Source: Chrysomallon squamiferum
Lineage: Eukaryota; Mollusca; Gastropoda; Neomphalida; Peltospiridae
Assembly: GCA_012295275.1 (NCBI GenBank)
Contig: CM022673.1
Span: 7,647,811 to 7,711,810 of the forward strand
DNA: 64,000 nucleotides
Direction of reading: 5' to 3'
In this document: piece after piece, positions 13,362-27,476 of the stretch
Position numbering within the stretch: the first letter of the stretch is position 1
How the letters are laid out: each line of letters begins with the position of its first letter
Translations under genes and position numbers: made by a program
Notes under the pieces: generated by a model
Database searches by the model: none
The model's input: only the letters and a program-made list of their open reading frames with translations
What the model was told of the DNA's origin: nothing

Positions 13362-16300
13362 TTTTTTTTTCTCTTTTTTCTCTTACTATTTTTATTTTTA
13401 TTTTTTTTTTTTTTCAAATGGGGTCTATTACAGAAATTCATTTTAGCAGTAGTGTATAAATGTATTACTATCTCAGAGAAGTAATGTTATTTAAATGTGT
13501 TATATAATACATCTGATTACTGTTTACAAAATTCATTGTTCATTTTGAGAACTGCTACAGCACTAAATTTGTAGTTGTTTCAGTTTGCATTATATATGGC
13601 TCTTTGTCTGGCTGGCTATATGGCTGTCATCTGTTAAATCAGGTTGGGGTGACTTGGTTCAGCAATTACTGGGTCATTAGTCCTTCCCTGCAAAGAGAAA
13701 TAAATCATATATTTTTATTTCTGAACTATTACACTCTGCCATTTATTGATTAGTAAAGATTTGTTACTGGCATTTATATATTTTAGCTACACTGAATTGA
13801 GAATCTTGGGGTATTTAATGAATTGCAGATAAATCTTAGAATACATATTCGAAATCAGAAACATTAACAGGTTTATTTATCATTTATTTTTGGTTAAGAA
13901 CAGCATTAACAACATATGATAATTTCAAGTTGGCATATGCATTTCAATATTAATTTGAAACTGAAATATTTTTGACATGAGATTTGTAAACGTTTTGGAT
14001 AAATATTTTTTATTTGACGGAATTGTTTAATTTTTTAAATGTTTATTTCAAATATATATATATATATAAACTAATTTGTGAAAGTTAATATCAAACTGAT
14101 TAACACTACATTTAAACAAATAAAATAACAAATACCTATTGGCATTAGCCAGTCAAAATACAACTTTGAATGATGTAAGCATATGCTCTGTATAGGCAGT
14201 ACTAAGCACAATAGTTCAGATGGAACGAAATATTGCCATGTCATATGTGGTGTTTTCAATATGTTGTGCAGATTGGTTTGTGAGGCATATAACATTAATC
14301 AAGTATGATGCAGCGCAGTTGCACTGAGGTCAGTATTTCTGATCTTGATCAGATTACATGGAAGCTGGCAACCTTCAATCACTGTGTGTTGTGTTAATAA
14401 GATATAACTCCCTCTGGACCTCAGCGAGTTTCATGTTGATCAGGAACAAGCTCTGATAAGACCAATGACCTGTAGATGAATTTTTTATCAAGGACACTTC
14501 ATCTACCACCATAGCTCTCTATATAAGATGCAACTTGCAAAGAAAATGTCATTTTTGTTTCTATTTTGTTTAGTTGTTTTTGTTTTTTTTAATGTTGAAT
14601 TAAAAAAATATTTTGATAAAGTTTTTTTTTTTTTTTAGATACTTATAATGTTTTTTAAATGTTGAAGAAAAATAGAATTTTCGCAGACATGACGTAAATA
14701 ATACATATTTGTTAAATATCTGTTATAAAGTTTATATCACACTTCATATTTGTATAGAGGACCCCAAAGCTTTTCCTAAACATGTAACAAAAGTTGTTTT
14801 TTTTCCATCTAAGTGAAAATAACATTTTTCATTTTCATTCAAGAAATTCTTATATCAGTTAACTTACTTTTACATAATGTTTCATCCTAAGTGTTAATTT
14901 TTTTGGAATGAAAATAACATCTCTGTGTTAAAGTTTCTTTTATTACTTTTTTTTAACAATATGCCTATATGTAAGGGAGTTAAAATAGATGCTAAGCATT
15001 GAGACTAATTGAAAATAACACCTCTTTGTTAAGGACACTTCAAATAACAATTCTCCATGTCATTTAAGGCAATTTGTTGCTATAAGAATAACAATAGGGA
15101 AATTAAGAATACAATTATGTATATGGGAGACAGAGATACTGTTTATTTTTAAGCTAAGTCTTAATCAACCAACAACATTTTACAAATTAAAAAGTGGTTG
15201 AATATGAAAAATACATTTAATATAATTATTATGTGGATATTTTCAGTAATTATATTATTTTTATAATAAAGAGATGATCTTTAATAATATTTGATATATG
15301 AATTTGTTTATATAGATATACATGTGTGTGTGTGTGTGTGGGGGGTTTAATCAAAAGAGAAAACAGTCATTTATAAAAACAGAAAATCAAACTTTTATTA
15401 TCTTAGCCATTTTAAAATGAATTAAAATGTTTGAGTGTCGGTATATTTTAGATGGAAAATAAAGTTATAGATATCAACTGTCAAAATGCAGAAGGATTAA
15501 CCCCATTGCTGTTGCTGACGAGGGACATGCAGTTGTTTGAAAGGATATCCACTCAGCTACACCGACCTTACAGTCCTGTTCATGTTCTGCAGGAATTACT
15601 AAGTAACAGAGCGTAAGTAAACAACAATAAAACCCAAATATCAGTTTCCTTGTATCAGTTCAAGATTCTAAGATTTGTTATGTTACTGAAATTTTGTCTG
15701 TAAAGTTTATTTTCTATATTTTTGTTCCTTTAGTTTTCAGTATAAAAGTTCTTTTTTTTAATAATTTTTATATATATATATATGTGGGTTTTTTTTATTC
15801 ATGTAAATGTATCTATTTATTAAGAAGTATAATTCTATGTTGAGACTCAATTCAACTTTAGTTTAATACAACAGGCCTAAAGAAGAGCATTTATGTTCTC
15901 TCCAGATTGGTAATTACAGCTTTCAAATCATTATTTTTAACATAGTGAAAATGATACACTACTCTTTTTTTTTCTCCATTATATTCATATTGTTGCCTTT
16001 TAATAGCATCATTATTAAATTTCTCCATTACCCTTTTCCAATAATGAGTCTTTTGTAGATCCTTGATAATTCACGTAGGATATTAGCCTAGTTTGACTGG
16101 TACAGTTTTACTAACAGAGCTGTCCAAAAATATAGGGACAGTTATATCTATTTGGAAATAGAAGTAATTAGAACTGTTAATAAAGGGTAGTAAAAATATA
16201 TTTGTAGAATCTTTTGCTGCCTTCCCAACAAAGGATATTATAAATAAACAAAAATAGAAAACAACCCCACCATTAAAATAACGTGTGTATGTTGGTTAAT

Positions 16301-17287
16301 ACCTCTTCTTTAAACAATAGGATTTAACATAAAAAGCTCTGAACACTAGTTTCATAGTTTTAACATTTTATATTATAATGTTTTTAATATTTTATTCTTT
16401 ATTTGTACTTTTGATTATTTATTGCTATTTTTATTGATTTTTAATTTATTTCAGGAATGTGCATGCTACAGATGACGATGACAAAACGTGTCTTCATTAT
16501 GCTTCCCAGTCAAAGGCCATGTTGGCTCAGTCTGTTGTGAATATGTTGATTAACAAAGGTTCATGTACAGGTGAGATTCTGGTAGAGAAATCAATATTAT
16601 TAACCTAGCAGAGACCTGGTCTTTCACACTATTTTCTTTACAGTCCACAGAAGCTAAATCCTGATTTACAAAATCTGATCAAAATTACTTCCTGATATTA
16701 AGGTAGATTTAGTTTCACGGCATAAACAAAAAAATGAAGAAGAATTCAATAATGAATAATTGTTGCAAAAACTGAATGAAAAAGAGAAGAAAAAGAAACA
16801 AGCATCTTTCCTACCTTATTATTATTATATTTGCATTTTCAGATGCCCCAGACAAACGCCACTTTATGCCAATTCACCTTGCTTCTAAATCAGGAAACAC
16901 AAACGTGATAGTGTCACTGGTTGAAGGAGGATCAGAGGTTAACTCTAGAGGTTATGCTGGTTTAACACCATTACATATCACTGTGAGTCTTAGATATTAA
17001 TGTGTCAGCTCTTAATATCAGTTAGAAGGTAGTGAGGAATTTTTGAAATTTTTACTATTTTTATTGGTTGGTTGTCTGCATGAATTATATTTCTAAAAGC
17101 TGATAATAAGAATCGTGTTGCACCGTAAAAGTATATTGTTTGCATTTAGCTATTAAAATATTATTTTATTAACATAATCATGATAATGGCATATTTTTAT
17201 TTCTTCACCTATCACTAAAGATCAATGCCTTTATGTTTTACATTCCTTTACATTTAATTTAAAAAGAAAAAACTGAAATAAACAAAC

Positions 17288-17318
<31 letters not shown>

Positions 17319-20300
17319 GTAAAAATATAATAAATATAAAACAAACAACATTATACTGAATTTTGGCCAAAATGATGACCATTATTAATGTGTTCAAAAA
17401 TATTGAAATACAGGGTGGTGCAAAAGTAAAAATACAATTATGAAAAAAGAAAACACTTACAGTACTCATGGCATTTATTATTCAAACAAAAAATGTATTT
17501 TTATTAATTTAAATAAAATATGATTAATGACACTCATAATAAGAAAAATGAGACCAACTATTTTAATGTGCTGCTAAATTCACTGATGTGATACTGCTGT
17601 ATACCCTCTTTTTGCACCCCCTCTGGATATCTCTTAACATAGGAAGATAATTATATAAAATTCTCTACTTCAGGCTTACAATGATCACCATCAGGCTGCC
17701 AAGATGTTGCTGCAACATGGTGCTCGACGTGACACTGACAGATGACAGTGGAATGAGAGCAGTTGATTTGGCAAAAAGTCGCAAGATGAAGACAACTCTT
17801 AAAGAAGCATGGACAGAAGCTGAAGAAAAGAAGCAACCAACAAACTTGTCTCCAGTAAGAGCTCCCAGTAGGGAGCATTCCAGACTGTCATCAGAAGGCT
17901 CCAACAAGAAACGGACAGGAGAAGTCATTTTTGATGTTAGTATTCTAGCAGTGTATTGGTCTTAAAACATAAAAATCTGATTTAAAAAAACAAAAATCAA
18001 CTGATTTTAATAAATATTTTATTGTTCAATGTACGGTATATTTGTTACATGTTATATTTTTATCTTTTGAAAAAGAGAACTGCATTTATGAATAATGAAC
18101 TTGGGAAATACATTTTTAAAACATTTTAATTGGATTTCATATGAATAAACAGTATGTTAATTCTAATTTAGTAAAACGTTTAGTAAAAGTATAAATTTAG
18201 ATAACTTTTTATATTTATTTATTTATAATTTGTATTTCTGTTTTTCAGGGATTGCAGATACATGCAGTTTCTTCTCAGGGCAGTATTTCACAAAGTATGT
18301 TAATATTTTATATTTAGTTCTGTTTATCTCTATATTTTTGCATTAGATGAGAAAACATTTGTTGTTCATTTTTTTCTCTGTTTATATGTCTTCATATTTG
18401 TCTAATAACTTTAACATATCTGAAATATTTTCTATGTTTTGGGTTTTTCAGGGTCAATCTTGACAAGATCTCTCAGTAATGCTGAAAAAGCTAGAAAGGC
18501 AGAACAACAGATGCTTAGAGACATTGAATCTGGAAGGTTCACACCAACACCTAAGTATGAACTGCTGGTTATTTGTTAATGATATAATACTGGTAGAATC
18601 TGACATCAGTATCTTTAATTTACAGGAATATAATAATGGTTTTACAAAAGTAGTTGATGTTTTACTGCAGTAGAGAATAAAATAAATTAGTATTACTGGA
18701 TAAAACAGTTCTTTTCATAAGCACCATTGAATGAATAGATATATGGACAAACATTTATTTAATTACAGTGAGACAGTTATTAAATTTGAGAGAGAACAAT
18801 ACAGCTACGACTTCATGAAAAACACATATCTATTCACAGCAATAATTCTTTTGAAAGCCAATATTTCCCAAAGACACAAAAATATTTTACCATAGTCTTT
18901 ACTTGAATAAGAAAATTCCAAGTGAATGCACTGAGAATACTTGATTCCCTGATCTGTAAACTCCTTAAATTATTGCTCTAACCATTTAGCATTTTCAAAA
19001 GCAGTCTTAACAAGATAGCCAAAGAAATTAAGAGTAAAAACAGTTTAAACATTTGTTAATAAAACTAAAATATCATTTTACCTTATTTTTAAATTTTGTT
19101 TTAGAAATGCTGGAATTCTAATAAAAACTGATATATTCTTATCATATAGGGATAACTTTCGAAAGCTTGGTCAGCTGAGGAATAAACCTCCTCCTATTCC
19201 TCAGATTTCACAAAGTAGTAATATACCCAGCAGTCCAGACAGTTTGTCACCTGCAACACCTGGTTTACCCAAACATGTGGATGATGTTCGCAGGTCGCTG
19301 GAAGATGGCAGACATATGTGTCAGAAAGGACAACTGACCATACTTTGTATGTATCAGTTTGAGTACTTTTATCTGATCTAATATAACATTCAGTAATGGA
19401 CTAAAGATTACTTGTTATTGTTTATTATTGGCTAAATTAAGATATTAAATAAAATTTTTTGTACACTTTAATCAATACTGAGGTCAGAAATTTAAATATA
19501 TTTTGTTAAAGAAAGTTTTAAGTATACAAAAAAATTGATACTGTTTTACTTTATTATTTGTTTATTTGTCAGTTTATTATTGTTATTTCTGTTTTAGTTG
19601 TCACTGCTTTAATTTTTGCAAAAATTGAAATATATCTGTTTTTCCTCTTTGTTTTTAATTATTTCTCTTTTTGCTTTCAGCTGCATCATCCAGTGCATTG
19701 AGTTCATGCAAGGATAAAGATGTCAGCTTTTGTATTAAAAATAACAGGTATGCAAAATCTTTTCAAACTGCAGTTAAAGGAACATTACTCTTAATGATTT
19801 TCATGTAATGTCATACATAATGAAAAGAAAAACGGAACTGACCTTTTTAGTGATTTATAGTGGATTCATGTTAAGAGAATATGATCTTTAAGAGAAACTT
19901 AAGAGAAAGAGAGGAGACAGAGAAAAATAAGAATTTGTGATTACGTCTCTTGATAATTATCTGAATATTCACCTAACATTTATTTAAGATAATTCCTTTT
20001 AACATTTAGTTCCTTTTAATATATTATTTATTAACATTTACTTAAAATAAATCATGTTTTAAAATAATAGCTAATTTCTTTCCACCCTCTATGCCGATGT
20101 TTACTATTGGCTTTTTTTTTTTTAAATAGACAACATTCTCACATAATCACAGAAGACAGCAAGGAGAAGAAACATAAACGAAGTGGATCTGATCCTTTCA
20201 CTGCCTGCATTGGTGATGTTGCTTTGTCCTGTGATCAATATCTGTCAAGAAAGGGTATTTTATTCTTCATTATTCTTTTATAAAAATCTAGAATTAAACT

Positions 20301-23300
20301 TGGTAGTTAAAATTATTTTTAAATAGTAGGCAGATACATTATACCTAAAGTTAATATTTACAGTTGTCTTTATTTCTGTTTAAGGATTGGACAAAACAGT
20401 TTTCATTATTTTAAAGTAGATCGTTGTCATTTAACAGAATTTTAATTTTTTTTTTAATTTTTTTTTTTTTTTTTTTTTTTAATTTTTTTCATTTTTAATT
20501 TTTTTTTTTTTTTTAAATTGTTTTTTCAGCACGTTCTCATTCAACCTCTTCTTATGAAGAAACTGATGATGACCCACTGAAGATGATGCCACTGGATAGA
20601 GAACTGACAGGCTTGAACATTCCCTCAACTATCCCAGAAGTCAACAGTCCAAGAGTTACTGCTGTCATCATGGGTGCAGGTGAGATGTGCTTTATGAAAA
20701 CAAATTCTCAGTGTATTAACTCATCCCTGAACTCAGATCTGAGGAAGATAAGCAGCATATTTTTTTCATAATATTCTTATAGTTTTAAATCTGATGTTTA
20801 TTGTTTTAATTTGAAAGTGTATTTTATTTATAAACAATATTTTTTTCTATTATTTTTCAGCTTTATTTTTTTGTATCAAAAAATGAATTATCTGAATCCT
20901 GTTAAATGTATTAAATTTATTAAATTTATTTAATGTTGAACACTGGAAGAGATTTGATAAAGGTCTAAAGCCTTCAAGAGATCTTAATTTAGGTAATTCT
21001 ATTTGTATAAAAATTTGTATTTTATTACTTTTGTTACATCATATGGTTTTATAATACATTATCTTGCTTTATAAATATTTATATCATATTTAAAATTTTT
21101 ATTGCTGTTTACAGAGGAGCATTCTGTTTCATCATCAGTGATACCTATTTATCCAAACTCTTCACGTGTGCTACCCCCAACACCGGTTCCTACATTTCTC
21201 ACCCAGAAGTCTTTCAGTCTGCTGGATGGGAAACTTGTCAGATCACAAGAAAAGGTAACTGTATAACAGAATAACGTAATTATTTTTATTTACCTTAATT
21301 TTTACTGATATACCACTATAGCAAACCACTAAGTCAAATGGATTTTGTAGCAGTACCATAAGTTTAATTGATTCTGGATCATTTCAGTTAAGTCTGTATG
21401 AATTAATGTAATAGGAATATTGTATCTAAGTTATGAACATACTGAATGTTATGTAAGACACTGTTGTATTTGAATCAAATTTTTATAATTTCAGGAGCTG
21501 TCTCCTAGGTCTAATGACGAACTTCCTAAAATATTACAGGATCCGGTGAAGGCTGTGAGTGGAAACAGCCTGCTACGCAGTCACTCTATTTTCAAGGAAG
21601 AGTTCATTCTGGAAGAAAGTCGGCCAAAAGATCCATTACTGCAGTCCTCGGGCAGTGATCCTATGTCCAGTCCTAGCAGTCTTTCATCATCTTCCCCAAG
21701 AGACATGACCAGTATTATCCTCATAAATAAAAATACTGCGAAAATTGCCAAAGGTAGGATGTCACCTTTGATAACATGTGACTCAAAGCAAATCAGTGCC
21801 TGTGAGAACACTGCTGATTCAGGGCAGCAAAATGGAATTAAAACTCGTTCTAAAGTTGGCAGAAGTCAGAGTTTCAATACTGCAGGGTCAAAGTCAGCTT
21901 CTGCTAGGAAGTTTTCTGTGCCTGATAGTGTAACAGTGCATAATAAGCATATATCACCTGGGGGAATGGAGAGTTCTAATTCTGCAGTCAAAGTGAAATT
22001 TTCCAGAAGTGATTCAGAACTGCACAAACAGTTAGAGAATGCTGTTTCTCAAAATGGTAAAAATAAATTTACAAAGACCAGACATTCAACTCCTGCTTCA
22101 ACAGAAGTGCTTGTATCTCAGAACTGTGATAAAACACATGTAAAGGACTGTGGTGCAAAGTCTAAGACTGTAGCATCAGAAACTACTGGTAAAGAAAATA
22201 TCAAAAGTTTGAATATTAATTTGAGTAAAAATCCACAAAGCAACAGCTGTGTAACGTCCTAAAAATAAGGAATCACAAGTATCAGATAAAAGTGCAGACA
22301 CTAAAACATCTGATAAAAATATTGTAGACAAGAAGCAAACTGTAACATCAAAGAATGCAGTAACAAATAAACCCAGTAACAATGATATGAAAGTTTCAAG
22401 TAACAGTGCCACTTCAAATAACAGTCTGAAATCAAAAACATCTGACAAAAATGACAAGGATAAACAGCAAATTACATCCAAGAATTTGGCAACCAAATCA
22501 TCAGATATTTCTAATGCAAAAAAGTCTGGAGAGAATGTTGCAGTAAGAAAAAGTTCAGATTCAAAAGTATATGATAACAAAAACAGTCCTCTACAACCAG
22601 TCAGAGAGGCAGTTATAAAAACAGAGACCAAAGAAAATAGTGCTGATCAGAAAAAAGATACAAAGCTGGAGAAAGAAAATGTTTCTTATAACGCTGAAGC
22701 GAAAAATAATGACAAGATTGTGAAGGGATATGATGCTGTTGACAAGGATCAGAAGAAAGACATAAAAAAAGAAAATAATACTCAAAACATTTCTACTTTT
22801 ACCTCACAAAACCTTTCAAAATCTTCTGGGACAACACAGAGCATTTCCTTTGTCAGTAAAAAGCAGATCGTCCCTTCAAAATCTACACAAATGACATCTA
22901 TTACCAATCAGAATAAGACTAAATTCGTAAATGCTTCAAAAAAGGTTGACTCTACTAATAGTCTTGTTAAAACTGTAGTTCACAAAACTCAACAAGTAGT
23001 TCAGGTATCAGTGGAGAAGAAATCTCAAGAGAAGGAAGATCAAACAAAGCCTGCAGTTGAAATATCCAGTGCATCAACTATTGTTTCTAAAAGAGAGATT
23101 ATTTCCAGTAAGTCTCCTAAACCTGCAGTAGTTGTTCCAAAAGCTGGAGTAACAAATAATGCAAATAATGTTCATTCATCAGTTTCTAACAGTGTGCCTA
23201 CATTTAAAACGGGACCTCTTGTTCCAAAGCATGATCCTGGTGGAGTAGTAACTAAAACTGTAACAACAACTGCAAATAGTGTACCAGTTACCTCAACAAT

Positions 23301-26300
23301 CCAGACTCAGAATTCTCCAACCACAGTTTCCCAGAACAATAAGTTGAAGTCATCAGTCTCCGCTGCTGTAAACCTTCAGCCTAAAACTTCCACATCTATT
23401 CCCTCCCAGTCTCAAAAGTCTTCTGCTCCAAACAGTAAATCATTTGAATCTGCTAAGAAAAGTGCTTCCAACCTTATTTCTTCCATTAAGAACTCTGTGC
23501 AAATGAAAAATGTAAAAAGTAGTGTTACTAGTGATCCTAATTCAAAGTCAGAACATTATAAACTTTCTGATCATCACCAGTTTGGACATGTTTCTTCAAC
23601 AAAGGTAAATAAAAGTGAAGCAACACCAGCTAGCAATAAAAATGATATAAATTCAAAGATAACAGTCATAAGTTCACAGCATGATTTAGATGCTGTCAAA
23701 AATAAACATGTATCAACTCCAAAAGAACCTTTAGTAAAGATTTTACTTACAGGAGAAGAACCAAAACCCAGGATTTCCAATATACCCACTGTTAATCCTT
23801 TCCCAAGTGAAACGATACAGACACCTCTTATAGTTAATCCATTTGAAGACTTTGCTTTACCAGATTACAATATTCCTACTGTTAAACCTGCAAAAATTGC
23901 CAAAGGTGTTCCTGTGACTTCCTTTGGTTATGTGGTTGGAAAATCAACAAAAGATGCCACATGTAGATATAAAACTGCATCTAAATCTCGTGTTATCAAA
24001 AGTGCCAAAAAGACTCAGAGTAGTAAAGATTCCAAGAGACCTGTGTCTAGTAATCGACAACCATCTGCCAGAAGACGAGGTGCAAAGTCAAAACCAGGAG
24101 AACAAGAAGAAGCTCATAAGGTTAAGAGTGCTAAGGGTAAAAGGTTACGTTCAGGTAGAAGGAAGAAATCTGACCAAGAACCTGCTGAACTTACTAAGAA
24201 TGCATTAAACCACGATGTTGCAGTTATAACTGGAATTGGCTGGCATGTTACCACTGATTGTTTTGATACATCTGATGTCAAAGTTGCTAAAATGATTGAT
24301 TTGTCAGATTCTGAAGACTCTGATGTTTCTGTTGTTGAACTGATAAAAGATGAAGATCCATACTTCAAATTAAAACCAAAATTAACAGATAGATCCGCCA
24401 GTCCAAGCACACCAAGATTTCAAGAAGTCAAAATGAAACCAAAACAGAAGTCTTTACTGCCTATAATGACCAATGATGGGTTTCCACCCATGAATCTTGA
24501 TATGACTCAAGAACCATTGCCTGGTGTCCAGATTACTGAAGCAACAACTTCATCAGTAAATAAAAAACCAAATTCCAAAGAGAATAAATTTTCTTCTAAA
24601 ATGGATGATATCACAGATGAAGTCCATAAGAAAACAATGTTAAAGAAAATAAATTCCATTCCTCAGTCTCCCACACTTGTCAGTACTACTGTGAATGCTA
24701 TTCACTATTTTGACCAGACTGTCACAGGAGAACAGTTAGATGAGCTTTTAGGAATTAATCCTGATGAAACCATTTTGAGTAGTCACTCTGCCATAATTAA
24801 GCAAGGCTTAAGAAATGAGGCACCATCTGGTAAAAAACATTCAAGTACTATGAAGAAGAAAGCAGATGGCAAAGCCACTTCTAATTCTCAGTCATTAGTG
24901 CCAGAGAATGAAGGAAAAACATCTGCTTCAATGGACCTTAATAAAGATACATCCAACTCAGAAGAGGATAAAAACAATTTACTTGAACCTGCACTTAACA
25001 GAGAGCCTAGTGAAGAAGAGATAACTAAGATCATTAAAAAATATGCAAGCTTGAAACATACCTCCTCAAAGCCTTCCAGAGAAAGAAATGATGCCATGGA
25101 CAACGATGATTTTATGTCCAAAAGATGTGAAAGAAAGTTTTCAGAAACTAAACGAGAACAACATGAGAATGACAGTGAAATTGATGAGGCTATTGAAGAG
25201 ATCCTCAATTCCACTGCTGGAACATCGACTCTGAATTCGACACTAAGATCTAATAGAACTGTGAAGTCAGTGAACAGTACACTTACTGAAGCAGACATGA
25301 GTGTTCTTCTACAACTGAAGCAGACTGATTCTGTTTTCCATGCAAAACAGTCACATGATGATGTGCATCAGACAGAAACATCTGTTGATGAAACCAATCT
25401 AAATCTTTTGAAAAGATTCCATGATGACAACTTCAAAATGGGTTCAAAACTGAAAGCTATGATAGATGCTGATGCTGATGAGTCCAAAGTAAAAGCAATG
25501 ATCAATGCAGATGATGAACACAAGCAGCTAGAAAAAGTAATGAACTGTGTACGCAACATGGAGCTGCAGGTTACCATGACAAATACTTCAGGCAAAACAT
25601 CAAGTAACATCAGTCCACAGAAAATTCCTGTTAGGTCTGAGCAGACTATGGAGAGTCCACACAAAAGTAAAAAGCCTCCAAGTTGTCATGGACTGCCACC
25701 ATTGTTCAAGGAACTCAAGAAAACAAGTGTCCAAAAAGGAAGAGCAATTTCAGAGGTAAAATATTAGATACATCATATTTGTAGTTTTTAACATTCCATT
25801 ACAGTCATATTATTGAGTGTCTATAAAAATTGTTCTGTTTTACATGATTTAATATTTTAAAATAAAATTTGACTATCACAAAATTATTTAAATTTTTACA
25901 GCATGAAGATCAGAGTCCTCGTATTGGTAATAAGGAAGAAGCCGTACTGGAAGCCATCAGTAAAGAGATCATTATAAACCCTTCAGAGGGAGAGGTGAGT
26001 TATTTTTCTACTTTAATATATTACAAAATATTTAACTCTTTTTTTCATTGACCTCATTTTACATACCTCTAATTTCACAAATATAAACATATATTTTCAA
26101 CAAATTGTCATCAGATGAGAAAAAATATTCAACTAAACTTAAAAAATAAACAATTTGTTTAGAAAATAAACAGTTTGTTTAAAACATAATAATTTTTATT
26201 ATTTTGTAGACAATGTGCAGTCACTTGCGTGGTCGTAGAGGCAGCAGAACAAGCAGTGCTGGGACAGTGGACAGCATTGCATCAGATTCTGATGAGATGA

Positions 26301-27431
26301 TAGAGTGGAAGAAAGGAAATGTTCTTGGAAGAGGAGCATTTGGAGTGGTAAGGAAGAATTTTTACAAAACGTTTTCATAGAAAACGATATCTTGAATTTG
26401 CCTTGGTCTGAATATTGGCATCCTAGAGGCAGATCTTGTGTGAAATACCCCCGAACCTTAATTGGATGTTAGTGCATTAATCAGGTTTTATTCTGGTACA
26501 GAAATAGTGTAATTTTTCAAATCAAATTTGGGCTTAAATAACATTTTATGGATATATTTTAGGATGTATGTATATGCTTGTGTGCTTGTGTCCATGTGTG
26601 TGTGTGTGTGTCCATGTGTGTGTGTGTGTGTATGTGTGGAAACATTTGTTTCTGTGTGTGTATGTATACATGTGTGTGTATATATATATATTTAGTTGTT
26701 TATTTCAAAAGTGATTTATCTTATAATACATATTAAATAATTACATTAGCAAACTTAACTTTGTTGTAATATTTGAAAATAGTTCTGGTTTAAGAATAAT
26801 TTGTCTGCAGTTATATTTTTTTTTAAATATGGGGTTGTTTTTTTTTTTTAAATATTTTCTACTTCATATTTGTTTCCTTCTCCAGGTTTGGTGTGGATTA
26901 ACAAATGAGGGGGAACTGATTGCTGTGAAGCAGATAGAACTGAATGCAGCTGATCACAGCAAGGCACAGCGAGAGTATGAGAAAGTTCAGGAAGAAGTGG
27001 AACTGTTGAAGAATCTCAGACACAAGAACATAGTTGGGTTTGTATTTTTTCCATTAACAGTTTACACAGCAATTTACACAAATAAAAAATATATATATTT
27101 ACTGTGGAAAAAATTGTTTTCAGGGCATCTCATGAGGCAAATTTATTGTTAATATGTTTGTACCTATTGACAATAAAAACTATTCATAAAAATTGGTATA
27201 TTATTCATGGCCATGAAATTGCCCTGGAGTATCAAAAACTGGGCATCCACTTCTATCTATAAACTAGCTGTTAAAAGCATTTGGACTCATTGCACCTTGC
27301 AATTTCTTTATTTTTATTAAAAGTCTTAAAACATTTATGTATTTATTATTTTATTTATAAGTGTTGTATCAAAAACTGATTGTAATTACAAAATGTTTCA
27401 TCTTCATTTATTTATTTTAAAATATTATATA

Positions 27432-27476
<45 letters not shown>

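Larger units (their letters stand above)
11483..17935 (+). other. Ankyrin-repeat module of the MAP3K19 gene (coding exons 1-7)
   Basis: After a Ser/Thr-rich leader of about 60 residues comes an ankyrin array. Recognisable repeat cores include NTPLIWAVKKGHIKIVHLL, then LLKHGADPTLRNYEDQTALE, MLLQAAWQGNAKVVQKLL, GLTPLLLL, KTCLHYASQSK, MPIHLASKSGNTNVIVSL, GLTPLHI and KMLLQHGADVTL. These have the TPLH-type helix start and the HGAD turn typical of the family. I count about seven or eight repeats, some divergent. In the last one (exon 17674-17935) the frame moves by +1 after LLQHGA (near 17725) and resumes as DVTLTDDSGMRAVDLA. Ankyrin repeats usually bind proteins, so this part may recruit a partner or substrate. 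A short Pro/Ser-rich segment follows in exons 8-14. Confidence 0.85.

Noticed and set aside
17718-17741. A 22-nt GT-AG 'intron' explaining the ankyrin frameshift
   Set aside because: Far below the size the animal spliceosome handles, and it would remove the conserved GADVTLT of the repeat. A single extra base fits better.
22176-22631. Antisense 151-codon open frame
   Set aside because: It is the mirror of a Ser/Lys/Asn-rich coding exon of MAP3K19; codon bias of the sense strand opens the reverse frame.
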